Of a DNA stretch of 7,368 nucleotides, positions 5,989 through 7,368 are shown piece by piece. Numbering within the stretch: position 1 is the first letter of the stretch; the number at the start of each line of letters is the position of its first letter. Under the pieces are notes generated by a model. That model had not been told where the DNA came from and made no database searches. It saw only the letters and a program-made list of their open reading frames with translations. The translations under genes and the position numbers were made by a program. The stretch comes from a halophilic archaeon J07HX64. Its GTDB lineage: Archaea; Halobacteriota; Halobacteria; Halobacteriales; Haloarculaceae. Where the stretch lies: NCBI GenBank assembly GCA_000416085.1, contig KE356579.1:239216-246583 (forward strand). The letters run 5' to 3'.

Positions 5989-6378
5989 ATGGGTTGCCCG
6001 GACTGTGGAGCCGAACTGGTGGCGTTCGCGGTGCCGGAGCCGCTGCGGGAGTTCGTCCCCGGCACGGAGACCGCCGTCGCGCTGTGTCCGGACTGTCTCG
6101 GCCTCCAGCCGGCAACGGACCCGCCGGCGGACCCGGCCTTCGGGCGGGTCCACAGGGCGTTTCCGACCGACCCCGACGCGGCGGTGCCGATGGGGCTGTT
6201 GCTCGGTCTGCTCGACGAACTCGCGGTCTACCGCTCGGAGATCGCGGCCCTGCTCGAACGCGTCGAGCAGACCGGGGTCGACCCACTACTCGTCCTGTCA
6301 CGGCTGGCAAGAGACCCCGACATCGACCCCGGAACAGACCTCGATGCGCGGCGATATCAGCTAGAACAGCTTCTGTGA
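5989..6378 (+). CDS. Small double-CxxC (zinc-ribbon-like) haloarchaeal protein, DUF6276 type
   Basis: This protein of 129 residues has no known function. The N-terminal 40 residues contain two CPDC knuckles, C3/C6 and C33/C36, which should bind one metal ion as a zinc ribbon. Then come a segment containing FPTDPDAAVPMGLLLGLLDEL (written here as consecutive blocks FPTDPDAAVP and MGLLLGLLDEL, about residues 57-77) and a helical acidic C-terminus ending in QLEQLL. This layout is what I recall of the haloarchaeal family DUF6276; I assign it from memory of such proteins, not from a search. The start is ATG 5989, since the longer upstream reading has Arg-rich non-native composition and the TATA-like element is about 29 bases away. 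It lies 77 bases after ileS on the same strand and converges on the protease gene with only 18 bases between stops. A role in translation or RNA handling would be a guess. Confidence 0.75.
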   Translation: MGCPDCGAELVAFAVPEPLREFVPGTETAVALCPDCLGLQPATDPPADPAFGRVHRAFPTDPDAAVPMGLLLGLLDELAVYRSEIAALLERVEQTGVDPLLVLSRLARDPDIDPGTDLDARRYQLEQLL

Positions 6379-6396
6379 GTAAAAGAGCCGCCGCCC

Positions 6397-7368
6397 TCAG
6401 AGCGGTAGCGCACTCACCAGCGGTGCCAACACAGCCGCCCCTTCCCCGGCGTTGGTCGCGCCGCCGATGTATATGAACAGCACGATCATCGAGTTGTGGA
6501 AGCCGTGTAACAGCGCAACGACGACGAGATTCTGTGTGTACTCATAGAGCGACCCGAGCACAGTCCCCGTAACGGCCAGCACCGACACCGCGATTATCGC
6601 CCCCTGCAGACTCCCGCTGAGGCCTCCGACGTGGAGTAGGGCAAAGAACACAGAGGTGATGCCGATCGCAGGTGCTGCGGAGAGATGCTCGCGGAGCCGT
6701 CCCTGGACGATACCCCGGAAGAGAATCTCCTCGCAGGGACCGACAACTAAGAACATGATCGCGATGGCAAGGGGAACATATTCAGGGTTGTCTGCGAGCA
6801 CCTCTGTGATGCCCTGCTCGGCCTCGCCGGGTTGTCCGGACCCGAGCAGTTCGGTGATAACCTGTGCGGCGAAGGTGACAACGATGGCCCCCAGTATGAT
6901 GGCCAGCCAGGACAACAGGATGAGCCCGACCTCTCGGAGTGACGGTCTGCGGATGCCGAGATAGCCACGAACGTTGTCCCAGTCGAGCCCGCGGTACCTG
7001 AGATAGGACACCGATAGCCCCGCAAAGCCGATGTACTGACCGATGACAGTTCCACCGAGGAGCACCACCGGCACCGAGAGCCCGGCAGCGGCCCCGATGC
7101 CGCCGGCGATCAGCGAAATAACAGCCAGCATCAGGAACCCGAGGAGTCCGAGGCCGATAGCGCCGCCGATGACGCGCCAGGTCGGCGGGTCGACACGTCT
7201 GGCCGTGGTCGGCAGGTACGACCGCCAGGGAACATCCGAGTCGGCCGGCGATTGCTCGCGGGGTTCGTACCCTTGCTGTGTCCGCTGTCCTCCCGATCCG
7301 CCGCGGCCGACACCGCCGGCCGCCTCCGGCGTCGGACCCGGTCCTGTGCGCGCTGGCCGTCGCTCTCC
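6397..7368 (-). CDS. CPBP-family intramembrane metalloprotease (Rce1/CAAX-protease-like), partial at 5' end
   Basis: The stop is TGA at 6399-6397 and the frame stays open to the right edge, giving 323 visible residues. An internal ATG at 7131 is in frame, but the stretch before it continues the first hydrophobic helix, so it is not the start. No ATG, GTG or TTG occurs in frame between 7131 and 7368, so the true start is outside the window. Counted from the internal Met, the family motifs are E134-E135 with R139 (EEILFRG), H167 in FFALLH, and H209 with H212-N213 in LLHGFHNS. These are the metal and catalytic residues of CPBP glutamic/metallo intramembrane proteases. About eight hydrophobic segments are visible. 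The part upstream (7200-7368) codes a hydrophilic Gly/Pro/Gln/Arg-rich tail, presumably cytoplasmic. Relatives process prenylated CAAX proteins or act in bacteriocin immunity; the archaeal substrate is unknown. The gene is convergent with the DUF6276-type gene. Confidence 0.88.
   Translation of the reverse strand, partial: GERRPARTGPGPTPEAAGGVGRGGSGGQRTQQGYEPREQSPADSDVPWRSYLPTTARRVDPPTWRVIGGAIGLGLLGFLMLAVISLIAGGIGAAAGLSVPVVLLGGTVIGQYIGFAGLSVSYLRYRGLDWDNVRGYLGIRRPSLREVGLILLSWLAIILGAIVVTFAAQVITELLGSGQPGEAEQGITEVLADNPEYVPLAIAIMFLVVGPCEEILFRGIVQGRLREHLSAAPAIGITSVFFALLHVGGLSGSLQGAIIAVSVLAVTGTVLGSLYEYTQNLVVVALLHGFHNSMIVLFIYIGGATNAGEGAAVLAPLVSALPL

Overview
The window looks like a chromosomal segment from a halophilic archaeon (class Halobacteria). 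The reasons are high GC, very acidic predicted proteins (Asp/Glu-rich, few Lys), a Tat-type lipoprotein signal, a PGF-CTERM-like surface protein tail, genes whose start codons lie about 27 bases downstream of a TATA-like box (leaderless transcription), an archaeal-type isoleucyl-tRNA synthetase, and a near absence of CTAG (one copy seen by eye). The genus cannot be told from the sequence alone.

Layout, left to right. (1) 2-256 (+): C-terminal end of a secreted or surface protein, with an Asp/Gly/Thr repeat stalk and a C-terminal membrane anchor. (2) 384-878 (+): Tsr3/DUF367, an rRNA aminocarboxypropyl transferase. (3) 1050-2368 (-): a two-gene operon, a TlpA-like thioredoxin-fold lipoprotein followed by a CcdA-like membrane electron carrier, joined by a 4-base ATGA overlap. 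(4) 2369-2605: a divergent intergenic region holding an unusual series of hyphenated palindromes, four of them spaced exactly 32 bp apart. (5) 2606-5911 (+): ileS, complete. (6) 5989-6378 (+): a small double-CxxC protein of the haloarchaeal DUF6276 type. (7) 6397-7368 (-): a CPBP-family intramembrane protease, open past the right edge.

Functionally the window is mostly housekeeping: translation (Tsr3, IleS), extracytoplasmic thiol chemistry (TlpA-like plus CcdA-like, very probably an electron-transfer pair), a putative membrane protease and an exported surface protein. I see no defence system, CRISPR array, mobile element or RNA gene. The signal least explained by the genes is the helically phased dyad array upstream of ileS. 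Because ileS appears to be leaderless, the array should act as DNA (operators) and not as a leader RNA.
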